Assembly: GCA_903847205.1 (NCBI GenBank)
Contig: CAINDA010000006.1
Span: forward strand, 1-64,000
DNA: 64,000 nucleotides
Direction: 5' to 3'
From: an uncultured Bacteroidota bacterium
GTDB lineage: Bacteria; Bacteroidota; Bacteroidia; 2-12-FULL-35-15
Made by a program: the position numbers and the translations under genes. The notes beneath the pieces are model-generated. The model was not told the origin of the DNA, did no database searches, and saw only the letters and a program-made list of their open reading frames with translations. This document shows, piece by piece, positions 8,285 through 18,993 of the stretch (the first letter of the stretch is position 1; the number at the start of each line of letters is the position of its first letter).

Positions 8285-8716
8285 ATGAAAAAGTATTTAT
8301 TATTACTTAATCTATCATTGCTCTCTGCAAGCTTTTATTCCCAGACAAAAAACAATCTTGTTTCAATCATCGAAAAAACAATGCATGAACAGGAACTTGC
8401 ATGGAACAAAGGTGATATAGATGGGTTTATGGCGACTTATTGGAACAGCGACAGCTTAAAATTTATCGGGAAAGGCGGAATAACTTTCGGATGGAAAAAT
8501 ACTTTAGAAAATTATAAAAAAAGTTATCCTGATAAAGCGGCAATGGGCGAATTGAATTTTGCAATTATAAGTGTGGAGCAGTTATCAGAAAACATGTGTT
8601 ATGTTATCGGCACCTGGAATCTAAAACTAAAAAAAGGAAATACCGGCGGTTACTATACTTTGCTTTGGAAAAAAATTAAAGGCAAATGGGTAATTGTAAC
8701 GGATCATACGAGTTAA
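8285..8716 (+). CDS. Secreted SnoaL/DUF4440-like protein, 143 aa
   Basis: A signal peptide (MKKYLLLLNLSLLSASFYSQ) precedes a roughly 120-residue domain with the hallmarks of the NTF2-like DUF4440/SnoaL fold. These are an early helix EKTMHEQELAWNKGDIDGFMATYW, a FIGKGGITFGWKNTLENYKKSY segment, and a closing strand pair GGYYTLLWKKIKGKWVIVTDHTS. It is probably periplasmic. The fold binds small molecules in many families, but no catalytic residues can be assigned here. It follows the permease-peptidase gene by 45 bp and may be co-transcribed with it. It converges on a minus-strand sensor gene 24 bp away. Confidence 0.82.
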   Translation: MKKYLLLLNLSLLSASFYSQTKNNLVSIIEKTMHEQELAWNKGDIDGFMATYWNSDSLKFIGKGGITFGWKNTLENYKKSYPDKAAMGELNFAIISVEQLSENMCYVIGTWNLKLKKGNTGGYYTLLWKKIKGKWVIVTDHTS

Positions 8717-8740
8717 TTTTAATTAGATTTAAAAATACAA

Positions 8741-11700
8741 TTATATTCTAATTCCAACTACAGTCACATCATCCACTTGCTCTAAATTACCTTTCCATTC
8801 TTGAAAAGTTTTTTCTAAAACAGCTCCCTGCTGTTTTAAAGGTAAAGTATAAATTGCTGTTAATTGTTTTTTCAGCTGTTTAGACATGAACTTCTTTCCT
8901 TTTAAACCACCGAACTGGTCGGCATATCCGTCAGTAAACAGATAAACGGTATCTCCTTTTTTCGCTGTGATTTCTTTTTGAGAAAAGGGAGTCATCTGAG
9001 AATAAAAAGCCGCCGGCTGTTTATCGCCTTTAAATTCAAGCAGCTCTGGTGAATTTTTATGTCCCGGCATAATATACATTGATATGTTGGCCCCAGAAAA
9101 ACTAATTTTCACCTCATCAGAATCAGTTGATTTGAATATAGAAATTAACGCAATATCCATCCCATCCTTACCGCCAGAATCTAACTCTTCCGGGTTAAGA
9201 CCGCAGATTATAATTCTCCTTAATTCATCAAGCATTTTAGAAGGGCGTACCATATTTTTCGAATGCGAAATTTCATTTAAAAGGCTGATACCGATCAAAC
9301 TCATGAATGCACCAGGAATTCCGTGTCCGGTGCTATCTGCGCATGCGAGAAGTATTCTGTCAGGCAGATCAAAAGCCCAATAAAAATCGCCGCTGACAAT
9401 ATCACGCGGCTTATAAAAAATAAAATAATCTTTTAATGTATTGTCCAGCATTTTTTCCGAAGTCAGGAAACTCTGCTGGATCCGCTTTGCATAATTAATG
9501 CTGTCGGTGATACTTTGGTTTTTCTCAGCAATTTCAATATTTGCATGCTGCAGGTCGGCATTTTTTTCTTCAATAATTTCATTCTGCTCTAATATTTTTT
9601 TATTAGCAGACTTGATTTTAATGTAAGAATAAACACCGCTTATGACTACAATAGCAATAATGGAATAAAACCACCATGTGCGCCAAAAAGGGGGTAAAAT
9701 AACAAACTTAAATGAAACAGGTAACTTATTCCAAACACCTTCGCCGTTATCTGCGATAACCAAAAACTCATAGCTGCCCGGCGGAATATTAGAATAAACA
9801 GCTTCATTTTTTGAAGTTTCGGGCTGCCATTCATTCTCTAAGCCTTTTAGCCTAAAACGATACCTGACTTTTGAAGGTGCAGTTAAGCTTACGCCGATAA
9901 AATTAAACGTTAAATAATTTCTGTCATGTGCTAATTCAAGATTAAGAGGCAGGTCATTTTTATCAAAAGTATTATTAGCAAAGAATTTCCGATCTATTTT
10001 TTGAGAAAACAATTGAATGCTTTTCAAGCGGGTTATAGGTTCTAAGGTATTTTTTCTGTCAAACTTCGGCTGATAAACCATCAATCCATTTTCTGTCCCA
10101 ATCCAAACTCTATCCTGCTCATCAACCAAAATTGAATTTAATATATCCTCCCCATTAAAACCATCTTCAATTCCATAATGATTAATTTGATATTTTCCAT
10201 TACCCAACACTCTTACTTTATCCACCCCATTAGGCAATCCAGCCCAAATATTTCCCTTTTTATCAATTGCAATAGACTGAATTATGTCAGAAAACAAGCC
10301 TTCCTTTTCTGTAATTCTTGAAAATGCCCCCTTTTTATATGTGAATATACCAGCGCTAGTTGCAAACCAAAGATTTCCATCCTTATCTGCCACAATATTC
10401 CGAACACTTTTTTTAGTAAATCCATCCTTTTCAGTAAAATATTGTACCAAAGATCCATCAAACCTAAATAAACCATCATCAGTTGCAAACCAATAATCTC
10501 CTTTCCGATCTTCATATATTTTGAAAACATTTTTTTTTGAAATACTCGTATTATCAAATTCCTTGATTTTTCCATCAATAATTTTTGCAACTCCGCCCTT
10601 TGTACCAAGCCATGTTACGCCCTTACTATCAATAAAAACATCATAACAATAGTTCAAAGATTTATTGTCAGTACGTTCTATTCTTTCAAAGCTTTTGCCA
10701 TTGTATTTGAGAATTCCAAAAGTTGTACCTATAAAATAAATTCCATATAAACTTTTCGCAATTGAAAGCACTATATTAGGGCCGCCATTCCAATTTCTAT
10801 TGTTGTAGCTTGCAATTTTTTTTCCATTAAAAATATTCAACCCTTTATCCGACCCTATAAAATACTTTTCCCCTTCTCCTTGATATATTCCAGTTATCGT
10901 ATTTGATAATAAACCTTGATTTACTGTATAGCTGTAAAAACGCTCTGTGGCTAGCTTTGATATTCCATTCTCTTTAGAAGCAAACCATAAATTACTTTCC
11001 TTATCTTCAAATATTTTATAGATATTGTTGTTAACTAAGCCATTCTTTTGGTTAAAGAGATGGAAATTGTTCCCATCAAATTTCAAAACACCGAGACCAC
11101 AGGCTATCCAAATATTATTATTCCTATCTTTTAAATAACTATAATAAAAAATATCAGTTTTTGGGTCATCTGATTTTATTGTGGTAATGGGTGTAATACC
11201 CTTTTCATTCAATTCAAACAATCCCTTATCTGTAAAAAACCAATAAGTATTTGCTTTATATTCTAAAATCGAAAAAACGTATGGGGTCTTTAAACCTTCC
11301 GAAGCATTGTAGTTTTTCAATATCTTTCCATCGAACTTAAAAGCTCCTTTTCCAATAGTACTAAACCATAAATTTTGGCGGCTGTCTTCAAAAATATTAA
11401 AAACAGAGGCACTATTTAAGGCCTCTCCAATATTCAGTAAAGAGCAGACTGTATCCTGAAAAAGAGTAACCCCTTTTCCGGTACCTAATAGGATCCGTCC
11501 TTTTGTGTCACAAAAAATTGAGAATATCCGGTTATGACTTAAACCGTTTTGGGTAGTATAATTCTTAAAATGTTTCCCCTCAAAAACAGATAAACCGTTA
11601 TTAGTTCCGATTAATATCCTGCCTTTTTTATCTTTTACAATACAATAAACTACATTGTCTGCCAAGCCGTCCTTGTCTGTAATATATTCATAAGAACTGC

Positions 11701-11899
11701 CGTCATATTTTGCAATACCGCCGGCATTTGTACCAAACCACATTACACCGTCATCATTCTGAAAAACAGAAAGTACCTGTGGCTGAGGCAAACCCGTTTC
11801 TACAGTATAATTAGAAAAATTATAAACTTGCCCGGAAGCGTTTTCAACAAAGAAAAAAAGTAATGAAATTAAAAAAGTGCGGATTAAAAATTTAAACAT
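8741..11899 (-). CDS. Two-component-type propeller sensor with SpoIIE phosphatase output, 1052 aa
   Basis: Order of parts: signal peptide (1-24, ending NASGQ); many roughly 40-residue propeller repeats with the D-x-x-G-x-x-W-F/I-G/A-T pattern (about 25-640); a Y_Y_Y domain ending in PPGSYEFLVIADNGEGVW (about 660-740); a single membrane segment after FWRTWWFYSII; a coiled coil (about 775-815); and a C-terminal SpoIIE/PP2C serine phosphatase (about 830-1052) with ADSTGHGIPGAFMS, GMDIAL, DGYADQFGG and DDVTVVGI. The propeller would sense a periplasmic ligand and the phosphatase act in the cytoplasm. It has no histidine kinase or DNA-binding output, unlike hybrid two-component propeller regulators. 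It is a close paralog of the gene ending at 15751. Confidence 0.93.
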   Translation of the reverse strand: MFKFLIRTFLISLLFFFVENASGQVYNFSNYTVETGLPQPQVLSVFQNDDGVMWFGTNAGGIAKYDGSSYEYITDKDGLADNVVYCIVKDKKGRILIGTNNGLSVFEGKHFKNYTTQNGLSHNRIFSIFCDTKGRILLGTGKGVTLFQDTVCSLLNIGEALNSASVFNIFEDSRQNLWFSTIGKGAFKFDGKILKNYNASEGLKTPYVFSILEYKANTYWFFTDKGLFELNEKGITPITTIKSDDPKTDIFYYSYLKDRNNNIWIACGLGVLKFDGNNFHLFNQKNGLVNNNIYKIFEDKESNLWFASKENGISKLATERFYSYTVNQGLLSNTITGIYQGEGEKYFIGSDKGLNIFNGKKIASYNNRNWNGGPNIVLSIAKSLYGIYFIGTTFGILKYNGKSFERIERTDNKSLNYCYDVFIDSKGVTWLGTKGGVAKIIDGKIKEFDNTSISKKNVFKIYEDRKGDYWFATDDGLFRFDGSLVQYFTEKDGFTKKSVRNIVADKDGNLWFATSAGIFTYKKGAFSRITEKEGLFSDIIQSIAIDKKGNIWAGLPNGVDKVRVLGNGKYQINHYGIEDGFNGEDILNSILVDEQDRVWIGTENGLMVYQPKFDRKNTLEPITRLKSIQLFSQKIDRKFFANNTFDKNDLPLNLELAHDRNYLTFNFIGVSLTAPSKVRYRFRLKGLENEWQPETSKNEAVYSNIPPGSYEFLVIADNGEGVWNKLPVSFKFVILPPFWRTWWFYSIIAIVVISGVYSYIKIKSANKKILEQNEIIEEKNADLQHANIEIAEKNQSITDSINYAKRIQQSFLTSEKMLDNTLKDYFIFYKPRDIVSGDFYWAFDLPDRILLACADSTGHGIPGAFMSLIGISLLNEISHSKNMVRPSKMLDELRRIIICGLNPEELDSGGKDGMDIALISIFKSTDSDEVKISFSGANISMYIMPGHKNSPELLEFKGDKQPAAFYSQMTPFSQKEITAKKGDTVYLFTDGYADQFGGLKGKKFMSKQLKKQLTAIYTLPLKQQGAVLEKTFQEWKGNLEQVDDVTVVGIRI

Positions 11900-12004
11900 T
11901 CAAAATGTAATTTATTGTTTCTTTATTTTTCAAAAATACAATGAATACTTTAAACACCAAGATTATTGATTAATTAAACCAAGAATTTATTTAAGAAAAA
12001 AAAA

Positions 12005-12027
12005 GGGGCAGTAATAAATTACGCCCC
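12005..12027 (-). terminator. Intrinsic terminator after the 585-aa type IX cargo gene
   Basis: On the minus strand GGGGCGTAAT pairs with ATTACTGCCCC across a 2-nt loop with one bulged base, followed by a run of Ts at 12004-11994. It lies 23 bp downstream of the stop at 12050. Confidence 0.8.
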
Positions 12028-12049
12028 TCTTTATAAATTGCCTTGTTAT

Positions 12050-13807
12050 TTACTGCTCAATAATTTTCAAAATACTTATTTTATTCCCAGAAGTAAGTTT
12101 CACAATGTAAACACCCGCAGGATAATTTAGGTTCTTTGCACTAAAATTATATGAATAAGTACCGATTTGTTTTTGTCCTTTATCTATAGTCTGTATTTTT
12201 TCTCCAAGCACATTATATACTTCTATCAAAACATCATTTTTTTCTGTTAAATTAACTTTAATGGTAGTATTTAAAGAATAAGGATTTGGATAAGCCTCCA
12301 TTAAATTATTAGTTTGGTAATGTTCATTCACATTTGTTATATGCTGGCAGGCTGGATGAATAGAATCACTGCCTACTGTAAAGTCCAGTCCATTTATAAC
12401 TGTACCGCCTAGAATCGTAAAATAACAGCTGTCAGCCATGTGCAACCCTGGAATATCCACAAACAAATAATAGGTTCCATCATGCAAATGTTTAATAGTA
12501 AAATTTGAACTTGAATTTGAACTATCGCTTTTTACTTCACGTACAGCAATTCCGCCAGGGTTTTTCTTTACAATAACATCTACGCCAGGTATCGGATTTA
12601 TAGAACGTTCATGCAAATTTAGGCCTAAATGACCGCTGATAACACCCAAACCTTGTAAAGTATCCTGATACTTTAGATGGATAGGACTGTTCCATGTTGA
12701 GTCTGTACTTGAATGAATTGCCGGCGCCAAGAGCCAGTTTGTAGAATCACCATGATATGTAGTAAAAGCATGGGGATATAAAATTGTGTCAGGCCGTATA
12801 GCAATTCTATATTCACCATAAGGAATACTGTCGAAACGGTAAGTACCATTTGCCTTTAAAGGCGTTCTTTCTAAAATATCGTTTCTGGCAAAGTTCGAAT
12901 TTTCTCTGTAAAGAAGCGCCTCACCGCTTATAACAAGATTTCCAGGCGTTTCATTTAATGACTTATATACAGTTCCTGAGATAGAACCAAAATCAACCGG
13001 CAGTGTGTACCATCCATAATCAACATAAGAATTAGAAGCATTAACAGTAAGAAACATTAATACAGTACCGCCAAAAGTATTATTGCGCAAAAAGGAATAT
13101 TCTATATAACTCTGAGGTAAAACACCCGCAAAACTGCCGCTATTACTAAAAAAAACGCTATCAACAGAGGTTACATTTACTTTTGTAAGCAGGACATTAT
13201 TATAAATAGTACCATTAGGCATTTTCAAGGTTCCGTAACCAACACCATTCATATCCTTGTATTTTTTTCCTTTAACCTTAACAGGATTAGCATAAAGATT
13301 GCCAAAAGTTACATACTTTGATGAATCAATCCTGTGCATGCCAAAAGCAGCAAGAGCGGGCGAAAGCAACTCGCTTGGGTTTATAGCTGCTGTGGTATCA
13401 TAGCCAATATAATTTCCTATTGGTTTTCTAATGTTAAATCCCCCTATCATGTGAAGGCCATTGGTATCAACAATATAATAAGAATACAAAGAATCGGATA
13501 AATTATTAAACGGTGTACGTATGTAAGAAGCATGGGTAGCAGAAGGGAAATGCTGATGATAGCGGGCCAATGTAGAATCAGGATGAAATGTTTTTATCTG
13601 AAATGTATCAACAGGATGAGTAAATTTATTAGAGTAATCCCAAATCTGATTTGCACCGATCGAAGGAACTGCAGAATAATTATTAACTGTATCCCACACT
13701 TCTTTAATTGATGTTCCCCTTACAGGAAGATAGGTGCTTTGTATTATAGGCTGTGCTGCAGATAAAAGTGAAATTAAAGACAATACTATAGTAGAGATTT
13801 TTTTCAT
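12050..13807 (-). CDS. Secreted protein with type IX sorting domain, 585 aa
   Basis: The start at 13807 gives a clean signal peptide (MKKISTIVLSLISLLSAAQ); an upstream ATG at 13846 would add 13 residues ahead of it. The middle has no domain I can name with confidence. Residues around 290-350 (GSISGTVYKSLNETPGNLVISGEALLYR) and 400-470 look like carboxypeptidase-regulatory-like or prealbumin-like beta-sandwich segments. The last 80 residues are a type A Por sorting domain: AYPNPYSLNTTIKVNL, VYNVLGEKIQTI, YPAGVYIVKL, ILKIIEQ. It should cross the outer membrane through the type IX system and be released or surface-anchored. Single gene with its own terminator. Confidence 0.85.
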   Translation of the reverse strand: MKKISTIVLSLISLLSAAQPIIQSTYLPVRGTSIKEVWDTVNNYSAVPSIGANQIWDYSNKFTHPVDTFQIKTFHPDSTLARYHQHFPSATHASYIRTPFNNLSDSLYSYYIVDTNGLHMIGGFNIRKPIGNYIGYDTTAAINPSELLSPALAAFGMHRIDSSKYVTFGNLYANPVKVKGKKYKDMNGVGYGTLKMPNGTIYNNVLLTKVNVTSVDSVFFSNSGSFAGVLPQSYIEYSFLRNNTFGGTVLMFLTVNASNSYVDYGWYTLPVDFGSISGTVYKSLNETPGNLVISGEALLYRENSNFARNDILERTPLKANGTYRFDSIPYGEYRIAIRPDTILYPHAFTTYHGDSTNWLLAPAIHSSTDSTWNSPIHLKYQDTLQGLGVISGHLGLNLHERSINPIPGVDVIVKKNPGGIAVREVKSDSSNSSSNFTIKHLHDGTYYLFVDIPGLHMADSCYFTILGGTVINGLDFTVGSDSIHPACQHITNVNEHYQTNNLMEAYPNPYSLNTTIKVNLTEKNDVLIEVYNVLGEKIQTIDKGQKQIGTYSYNFSAKNLNYPAGVYIVKLTSGNKISILKIIEQ

Positions 13808-13906
13808 CCTGGTAAATTTTAAATACGTTATAAAATGATTGCACAAAAATATAACATATTTTTTGATTGCACAAAAGATAAATAGGAAGCAAATATCAAT
13901 TCAAAA

Positions 13907-15655
13907 TCACTTTTTCAAGCCTATACCCAGCTCCTCCAGCTGCGACTGAGCGATAATTGAAGGAGAATCAATCATTACATCACGTCCCGAATTGTTTTTA
14001 GGAAAAGCAATAAAATCGCGGATTACATCGGCACCGCCGAAGAGTGAGCACAAACGGTCGAAACCAAATGCAATACCGCCATGAGGAGGAGCGCCGAATT
14101 CAAAAGCATTCATCAAAAATCCAAACTGCGCCTGCGCATCTTCTTTTGTAAAACCAAGCAGATCAAACATTCGCGACTGAAGCTGTTTGTTGAAAATACG
14201 GATAGAGCCCCCGCCTACTTCCACCCCGTTAATCACCATATCATAAGCGTTTGCACGAACAGTTCCCGGATTAGAATCAATCAGAGCAATATCTTCAGGC
14301 TTTGGGGAAGTAAAAGGATGATGCATGGCATGCCAGCGGTTCATTTCTTCGTTCCATTCCAGTAACGGAAAATCAATTACCCAATGACATGAAAATTTAT
14401 TTTTATCACGTAGGCCTAAACGTGTACCCATCTCCAAACGAAGCTCTGACAAAGCTTTTCTAGTTTTGTTTTCTTCGCCGGCAAGTATTAATAATAAATC
14501 ACCGGGCTTTGCATTAAATGCACCAGCCCATTTTTTTAAATCTTCTTCGTTATAAAATTTATCTACTGATGATTTAATTGTGCCGTCATCATTGTAACGT
14601 GCATAAACTAAGCCTGAAGCACCTACTTGCGGGCGTTTTACAAATTCAGTTAATTCATCTAACTGCTTACGTGAATATTCAGCAGCACCTTTTGCGCAGA
14701 TACCAACAACCAATCCGGCATCGTCAAATACTTTAAATCCCTTGCCTTTCACAACATCATTCAACTCCACAAATTTCATTTCGAACCGAATATCAGGTTT
14801 ATCATTGCCATAAAATTTCATAGCATCAGCATAAGTCATCCGCGACAGCTCAGGAATATCAATACCTTTCACTGTTTTAAATAAATGACGTACCAAACCT
14901 TCGAACGTATTTAAAATATCTTCCTGTTCTACAAAAGCCATTTCGCAGTCTATCTGGGTAAACTCGGGCTGACGGTCGGCACGAAGATCTTCATCACGGA
15001 AACATTTCACAATTTGGTAATAGCGGTCGAAGCCGCCAATCATCAATAATTGTTTGAATGTCTGAGGTGATTGAGGCAGGGCATAAAATTCTCCCTGGTT
15101 CATGCGTGAAGGCACCACAAAATCACGTGCTCCTTCAGGTGTTGATTTTATCAGCACGGGTGTTTCTACTTCAAGGAAATTTAATTTATCCAAATAGTTT
15201 CGTGTTTCAATTGCCATGCGGTGGCGTAACTCTAAATTTCTGCGCACAGGATTCCTGCGCAGATCCAGATAGCGGTATTTCATGCGTATATCATCGCCTC
15301 CGTCTGTTTCGTCTTCAATTGTAAACGGAGGTGTAAGTGCTGCATTTAGAATAGTAATTTTATCAGGATAAATTTCTATATCGCCGGTAGGTATTTTATC
15401 ACTTTTTGAGTAACGCTCAGCAACCTTTCCTGTAACGGTGATTACATACTCTCTTCCTAAAGTACGTGCAGTATCAATTAATTCTTTTGCTGCTTTTTCG
15501 GTTTCAATAGTGATTTGAGTAATGCCGTAACGGTCGCGCAAATCAATCCATAGCAGCGATCCTTTATCTCTTACCCCCTGCACCCATCCGCTGATAGTAA
15601 CTGTTTCTGAAACATTATTAATTCTTAATTCGCCGCAGGTATTTGTACGTAACAT
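13907..15655 (-). CDS. aspS: Aspartate--tRNA ligase, 582 aa
   Basis: It charges tRNA-Asp (or tRNA-Asn too, in non-discriminating forms) with aspartate in the cytoplasm. An N-terminal OB-fold anticodon-binding domain ([21 protein letters not shown]) is followed by a class II catalytic core, with motif 2 [16 protein letters not shown] at 219-234 and motif 3 [15 protein letters not shown] near 545-560. A bacterial GAD insertion domain lies in between (about 285-410). Length is normal for bacterial AspRS. It sits between a secreted-protein gene and a propeller-SpoIIE sensor with no functional link apparent. Confidence 0.97.
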   Translation of the reverse strand: MLRTNTCGELRINNVSETVTISGWVQGVRDKGSLLWIDLRDRYGITQITIETEKAAKELIDTARTLGREYVITVTGKVAERYSKSDKIPTGDIEIYPDKITILNAALTPPFTIEDETDGGDDIRMKYRYLDLRRNPVRRNLELRHRMAIETRNYLDKLNFLEVETPVLIKSTPEGARDFVVPSRMNQGEFYALPQSPQTFKQLLMIGGFDRYYQIVKCFRDEDLRADRQPEFTQIDCEMAFVEQEDILNTFEGLVRHLFKTVKGIDIPELSRMTYADAMKFYGNDKPDIRFEMKFVELNDVVKGKGFKVFDDAGLVVGICAKGAAEYSRKQLDELTEFVKRPQVGASGLVYARYNDDGTIKSSVDKFYNEEDLKKWAGAFNAKPGDLLLILAGEENKTRKALSELRLEMGTRLGLRDKNKFSCHWVIDFPLLEWNEEMNRWHAMHHPFTSPKPEDIALIDSNPGTVRANAYDMVINGVEVGGGSIRIFNKQLQSRMFDLLGFTKEDAQAQFGFLMNAFEFGAPPHGGIAFGFDRLCSLFGGADVIRDFIAFPKNNSGRDVMIDSPSIIAQSQLEELGIGLKK

Positions 15656-15750
15656 AACGTTTGATAATTTGTTAATTTATTTATTTAATGATTTGAAAAA
15701 TTAAACATGAATATTCACTCATTTTCAAATCTTCACATTTTCAAATTTAT

Positions 15751-18700
15751 TTATATTTTTATTCCCATAAGAGTAACATCATCCACCTGTTCCAAACTGC
15801 CTTTCCAGTCATAAAATGTTTTTTCTAAAATCTGCTCCTGCTCTTTCAATGGCAGTGTGTATATAGACGACAATACTTTTTTCAGCTGTTTCGACATAAA
15901 TTTTTTGCCTCTTTCACCGCCGAACTGGTCGGCATAGCCATCAGTGCCCATATAAATTATATCGCCTTTTTTTGCAATAATTTCCTGCTGAACGAAAGGT
16001 TTCATATTCGAATAAAATCCAACGGGCTGTTTATCACCTTTAAATTCAGCCATTTCAGCAGCATTGTTTTGTCCGGAAATTATATGTACTGCACTGTTAG
16101 CGCCGGAAAAATGAATTTTCACCTCATTAGAATCAGGATTTTTAAAAATGGAAATCAGCGCAATATCCATTCCGTCTTTTCCTCCGGAATCAAGTCTTTC
16201 GGGGTTAAGCGCCTCAATAATAATCTTCCTTAATTCATCTAAAATTTTTCCAGGTTCAATAATATTTTTCGAATGCGAAATTTCATTCAGCAAGCTGATA
16301 CCGATCAAACTCATAAATGCACCTGGAATTCCGTGTCCAGTGCTGTCTGAGCATGCAATAAAAGTTCTGTCCGGGAGATCAAAAGACCAATAAAAATCGC
16401 CGCTGACTATATCTCTTGGTTTGTAAATAATAAAATAATCTTTTAAAGACTGATGTAAAATTTTTTCTGAAGTTAAAAAACTTTGTTGAATCCGCTGCGC
16501 ATAATTTAAACTATCTGTAATTGCATGAATAGCTTCAGAAAGCTTGGTATTAGAACCTTTCAATTCAAGTGTTCTAACTGCTACCTTTTCTTCAAGCACC
16601 TTTTTTTCTTTTGCTAAGTGCGATGTCCGATAATGAATGAATCCATAAATACCGCTTCCAAGAAGAATTACAGCCAATGTGTAAAACCACCATGTCTGCC
16701 ACCAAGGAGGCCTAATGGTAAATTTAAAAGCAACAATGTCGGTACTTGGTATGTTATTACTATTTATTGCTTTTACTTTAAATGTATATGTTTTACCGGG
16801 GGCAATATTTGTAAAATTAGCCTCATTATTCATCGACAATGGCGACCAGTCATTATCCTGCCCTTCAAGTATGTAAGAATATTTTACATTATCAGTTGTG
16901 AGTGCCTGAAAATCGAATATTAAGTGATTGTTTTCATGAGAAAGAACTAAACCGTAAGGCAGATTAGTTTTTAAATCAACGGAATCGGCATACTTTTTCC
17001 AATCAACATTTTGATATCCCAGCCGAATGCCGTTTAACCTAAGTTTTGGCGATGTAATATTTGGGTAATCAAAATTTCGGTTATACCTTGACAGGCCATT
17101 AGTAGTACCAAACCAAATTAAGCCCTTATTATCAATCAGGATAGCATTTTGATTTACTTCAATCCCTTTAAAACCTTCCTGATCGCCATAATACCGTAGT
17201 AATCTTATTTTAAAATCAGGGCTTAGTTTTAATCTATTAATCCCCTTATCAGTACCAACGCAAAAACTTTTATCTGTGCTGTCCCATGTCAATCCGCTTA
17301 TTTTATTTGAACACAGACCGTCGCTGACTGAAATGGTTCTAAATTTCATGCCGTCAAAACAGCTGATCCCGCTTTCAGTACCAAAATACATGTTATGCTT
17401 ATCATCCTCAGCAATGGACCAAACCGCTTTATTTGCCAATCCATTATTTTCGGCATAATTTATAAATTTTTTATTTTCAAATTTCAGCAAACCAGCCTCA
17501 TTAGTTCCGAGCCAAATAAAATCTTTGCTGTCTATAAACATGGTTAGGATATTATTCGAGGCTAATCCATTTGATTTTGTAAAATGTTTTACATCAATAT
17601 TATCTATATTTTCCAGGTTATCTGAACCATCAATTTTAAAGAGTCCTTCTCCGTAAGTCGCAATCCATATACCCCCTTTTTTATCCTGGTAAATATTTAC
17701 CACCATGGGCAAAGTAATTTTATTAATTTTTTTTATTCTTTTACGTAATACATAAGTCCCATTTTGTTTTTTTAAAACAAAAATCCCGACACTTGTTCCA
17801 ATCCATAAATTCTCTCTATTATCTTCGGTAATAGAAGATATGATACTTTGTGCTAAATCAGTAACTGAAGTGACATGCGAAAAAACTTCGTTTGAAAAGA
17901 TGCTTATTCCATTACTTAAAGTTCCAATAATATATGTTCCATCTTTTGTTTGAAAGAGCGTTGTAATTTTATCGGTTATAAGCCCATCCTTAGGAGTATA
18001 ATTCGCAAAAGCTTCACTGCTCAATAAGCTGGCTCCCCCAAGATATGTGCCCATCCAAACATTACCTTCATAGTCAGTTGTGATTGAGAATACGCTATTT
18101 GAGGATAATCCTTTTTTTTCATTGAACAAAGTAAAATTATTTAAGCCAGTATTGTTTGCTGCAGATAGGTTAAACTTCAATGCCCCGTGCTCCGTTGCAA
18201 ACCAAATATTTCCATGCTTGTCTTCTGAAATACTTCCAATGAAATCTTTACTTACTTCATCTGGGATTTTCACAGTCTCAAAATCTTTTCCATTAAATTT
18301 AACTATGCCGGCTGCACCTCCAAACCACAAGTTTCCTTTACTGTCACATAATATTGAGAAAAATGTTTTATTACAAACAGCTTTTATTTTATCATAATTT
18401 GAAACCCGGTTACCATCGTATTTTGAAATGCCTTGATCTTCCAAAGCAAACCAATAATCGCCTTTCTTATCTTGTGTAATGGCAAAAACTACATTGCCTG
18501 ATAATCCTTCCCCTTTGGTTATTTTTTTGAAATCTTTTCCATCAAAAATTGAAATTCCGCCAGAAGTAGCAACCCAGACAGCATTTTTATTATCAACATA
18601 AATAGAATGAATAATATTGTCAACAAGCCCTCCATTAATATCGTAATTATGAAATTTTATTCCATCAAATTTTGAGACCCCGTCCGATGTCGTCCCAATC

Positions 18701-18993
18701 CATATATTTCCAGATTTATCTTCGGCAATACAGGTAATATCATTTGAAGGAAGACCATCATGTTTTGTAAAGTTTTTAAATTCTTTGCCATTGAATCGGC
18801 TTATACCACCACTCTGCGCGGCAAACCAGAGGTAGCCTCTGCTGTCTTGAAAAATATTATTAACTATAGAGCCTGCAAGGCCGTTTTTGGGAGTATAATT
18901 CTTAAAATTATATTGCTGTGCAATTGCTATGTTTAGAAAAAAACACAGTAGCAAAAAGGTGAAGAGATAATATTTCGTTCTTAAATAAATCAT
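15751..18993 (-). CDS. Propeller sensor with SpoIIE phosphatase output, 1080 aa (paralog)
   Basis: It has the same architecture as the sensor starting at 11899: a signal or anchor segment (MIYLRTKYYLFTFLLLCFFL), propeller repeats to about 680, a Y_Y_Y domain, one membrane segment (WWFYTLAVILLGSGIYGFI), a short coil, and SpoIIE phosphatase with CSDSTGHGIPGAFMS, GMDIAL, DGYADQFGG and DDVTLMGIKI. The phosphatase domains of the two proteins are nearly superimposable while the propellers diverge, which suggests duplication followed by change of sensed signal. The frame reaches upstream to 19032, but that stretch is the terminator hairpin of the preceding gene. The ATG at 18993, directly after the hairpin's T-run, is the best start. 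Confidence 0.92.
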   Translation of the reverse strand: MIYLRTKYYLFTFLLLCFFLNIAIAQQYNFKNYTPKNGLAGSIVNNIFQDSRGYLWFAAQSGGISRFNGKEFKNFTKHDGLPSNDITCIAEDKSGNIWIGTTSDGVSKFDGIKFHNYDINGGLVDNIIHSIYVDNKNAVWVATSGGISIFDGKDFKKITKGEGLSGNVVFAITQDKKGDYWFALEDQGISKYDGNRVSNYDKIKAVCNKTFFSILCDSKGNLWFGGAAGIVKFNGKDFETVKIPDEVSKDFIGSISEDKHGNIWFATEHGALKFNLSAANNTGLNNFTLFNEKKGLSSNSVFSITTDYEGNVWMGTYLGGASLLSSEAFANYTPKDGLITDKITTLFQTKDGTYIIGTLSNGISIFSNEVFSHVTSVTDLAQSIISSITEDNRENLWIGTSVGIFVLKKQNGTYVLRKRIKKINKITLPMVVNIYQDKKGGIWIATYGEGLFKIDGSDNLENIDNIDVKHFTKSNGLASNNILTMFIDSKDFIWLGTNEAGLLKFENKKFINYAENNGLANKAVWSIAEDDKHNMYFGTESGISCFDGMKFRTISVSDGLCSNKISGLTWDSTDKSFCVGTDKGINRLKLSPDFKIRLLRYYGDQEGFKGIEVNQNAILIDNKGLIWFGTTNGLSRYNRNFDYPNITSPKLRLNGIRLGYQNVDWKKYADSVDLKTNLPYGLVLSHENNHLIFDFQALTTDNVKYSYILEGQDNDWSPLSMNNEANFTNIAPGKTYTFKVKAINSNNIPSTDIVAFKFTIRPPWWQTWWFYTLAVILLGSGIYGFIHYRTSHLAKEKKVLEEKVAVRTLELKGSNTKLSEAIHAITDSLNYAQRIQQSFLTSEKILHQSLKDYFIIYKPRDIVSGDFYWSFDLPDRTFIACSDSTGHGIPGAFMSLIGISLLNEISHSKNIIEPGKILDELRKIIIEALNPERLDSGGKDGMDIALISIFKNPDSNEVKIHFSGANSAVHIISGQNNAAEMAEFKGDKQPVGFYSNMKPFVQQEIIAKKGDIIYMGTDGYADQFGGERGKKFMSKQLKKVLSSIYTLPLKEQEQILEKTFYDWKGSLEQVDDVTLMGIKI

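Noticed and set aside
15692-15730. GATTTGAAAA/TTTTCAAATC hairpin between aspS and the downstream sensor
   Set aside because: A/T-only stem with no convincing T-run at its end; may be a weak terminator, but similar A/T palindromes are frequent here (also near 45030-45066).
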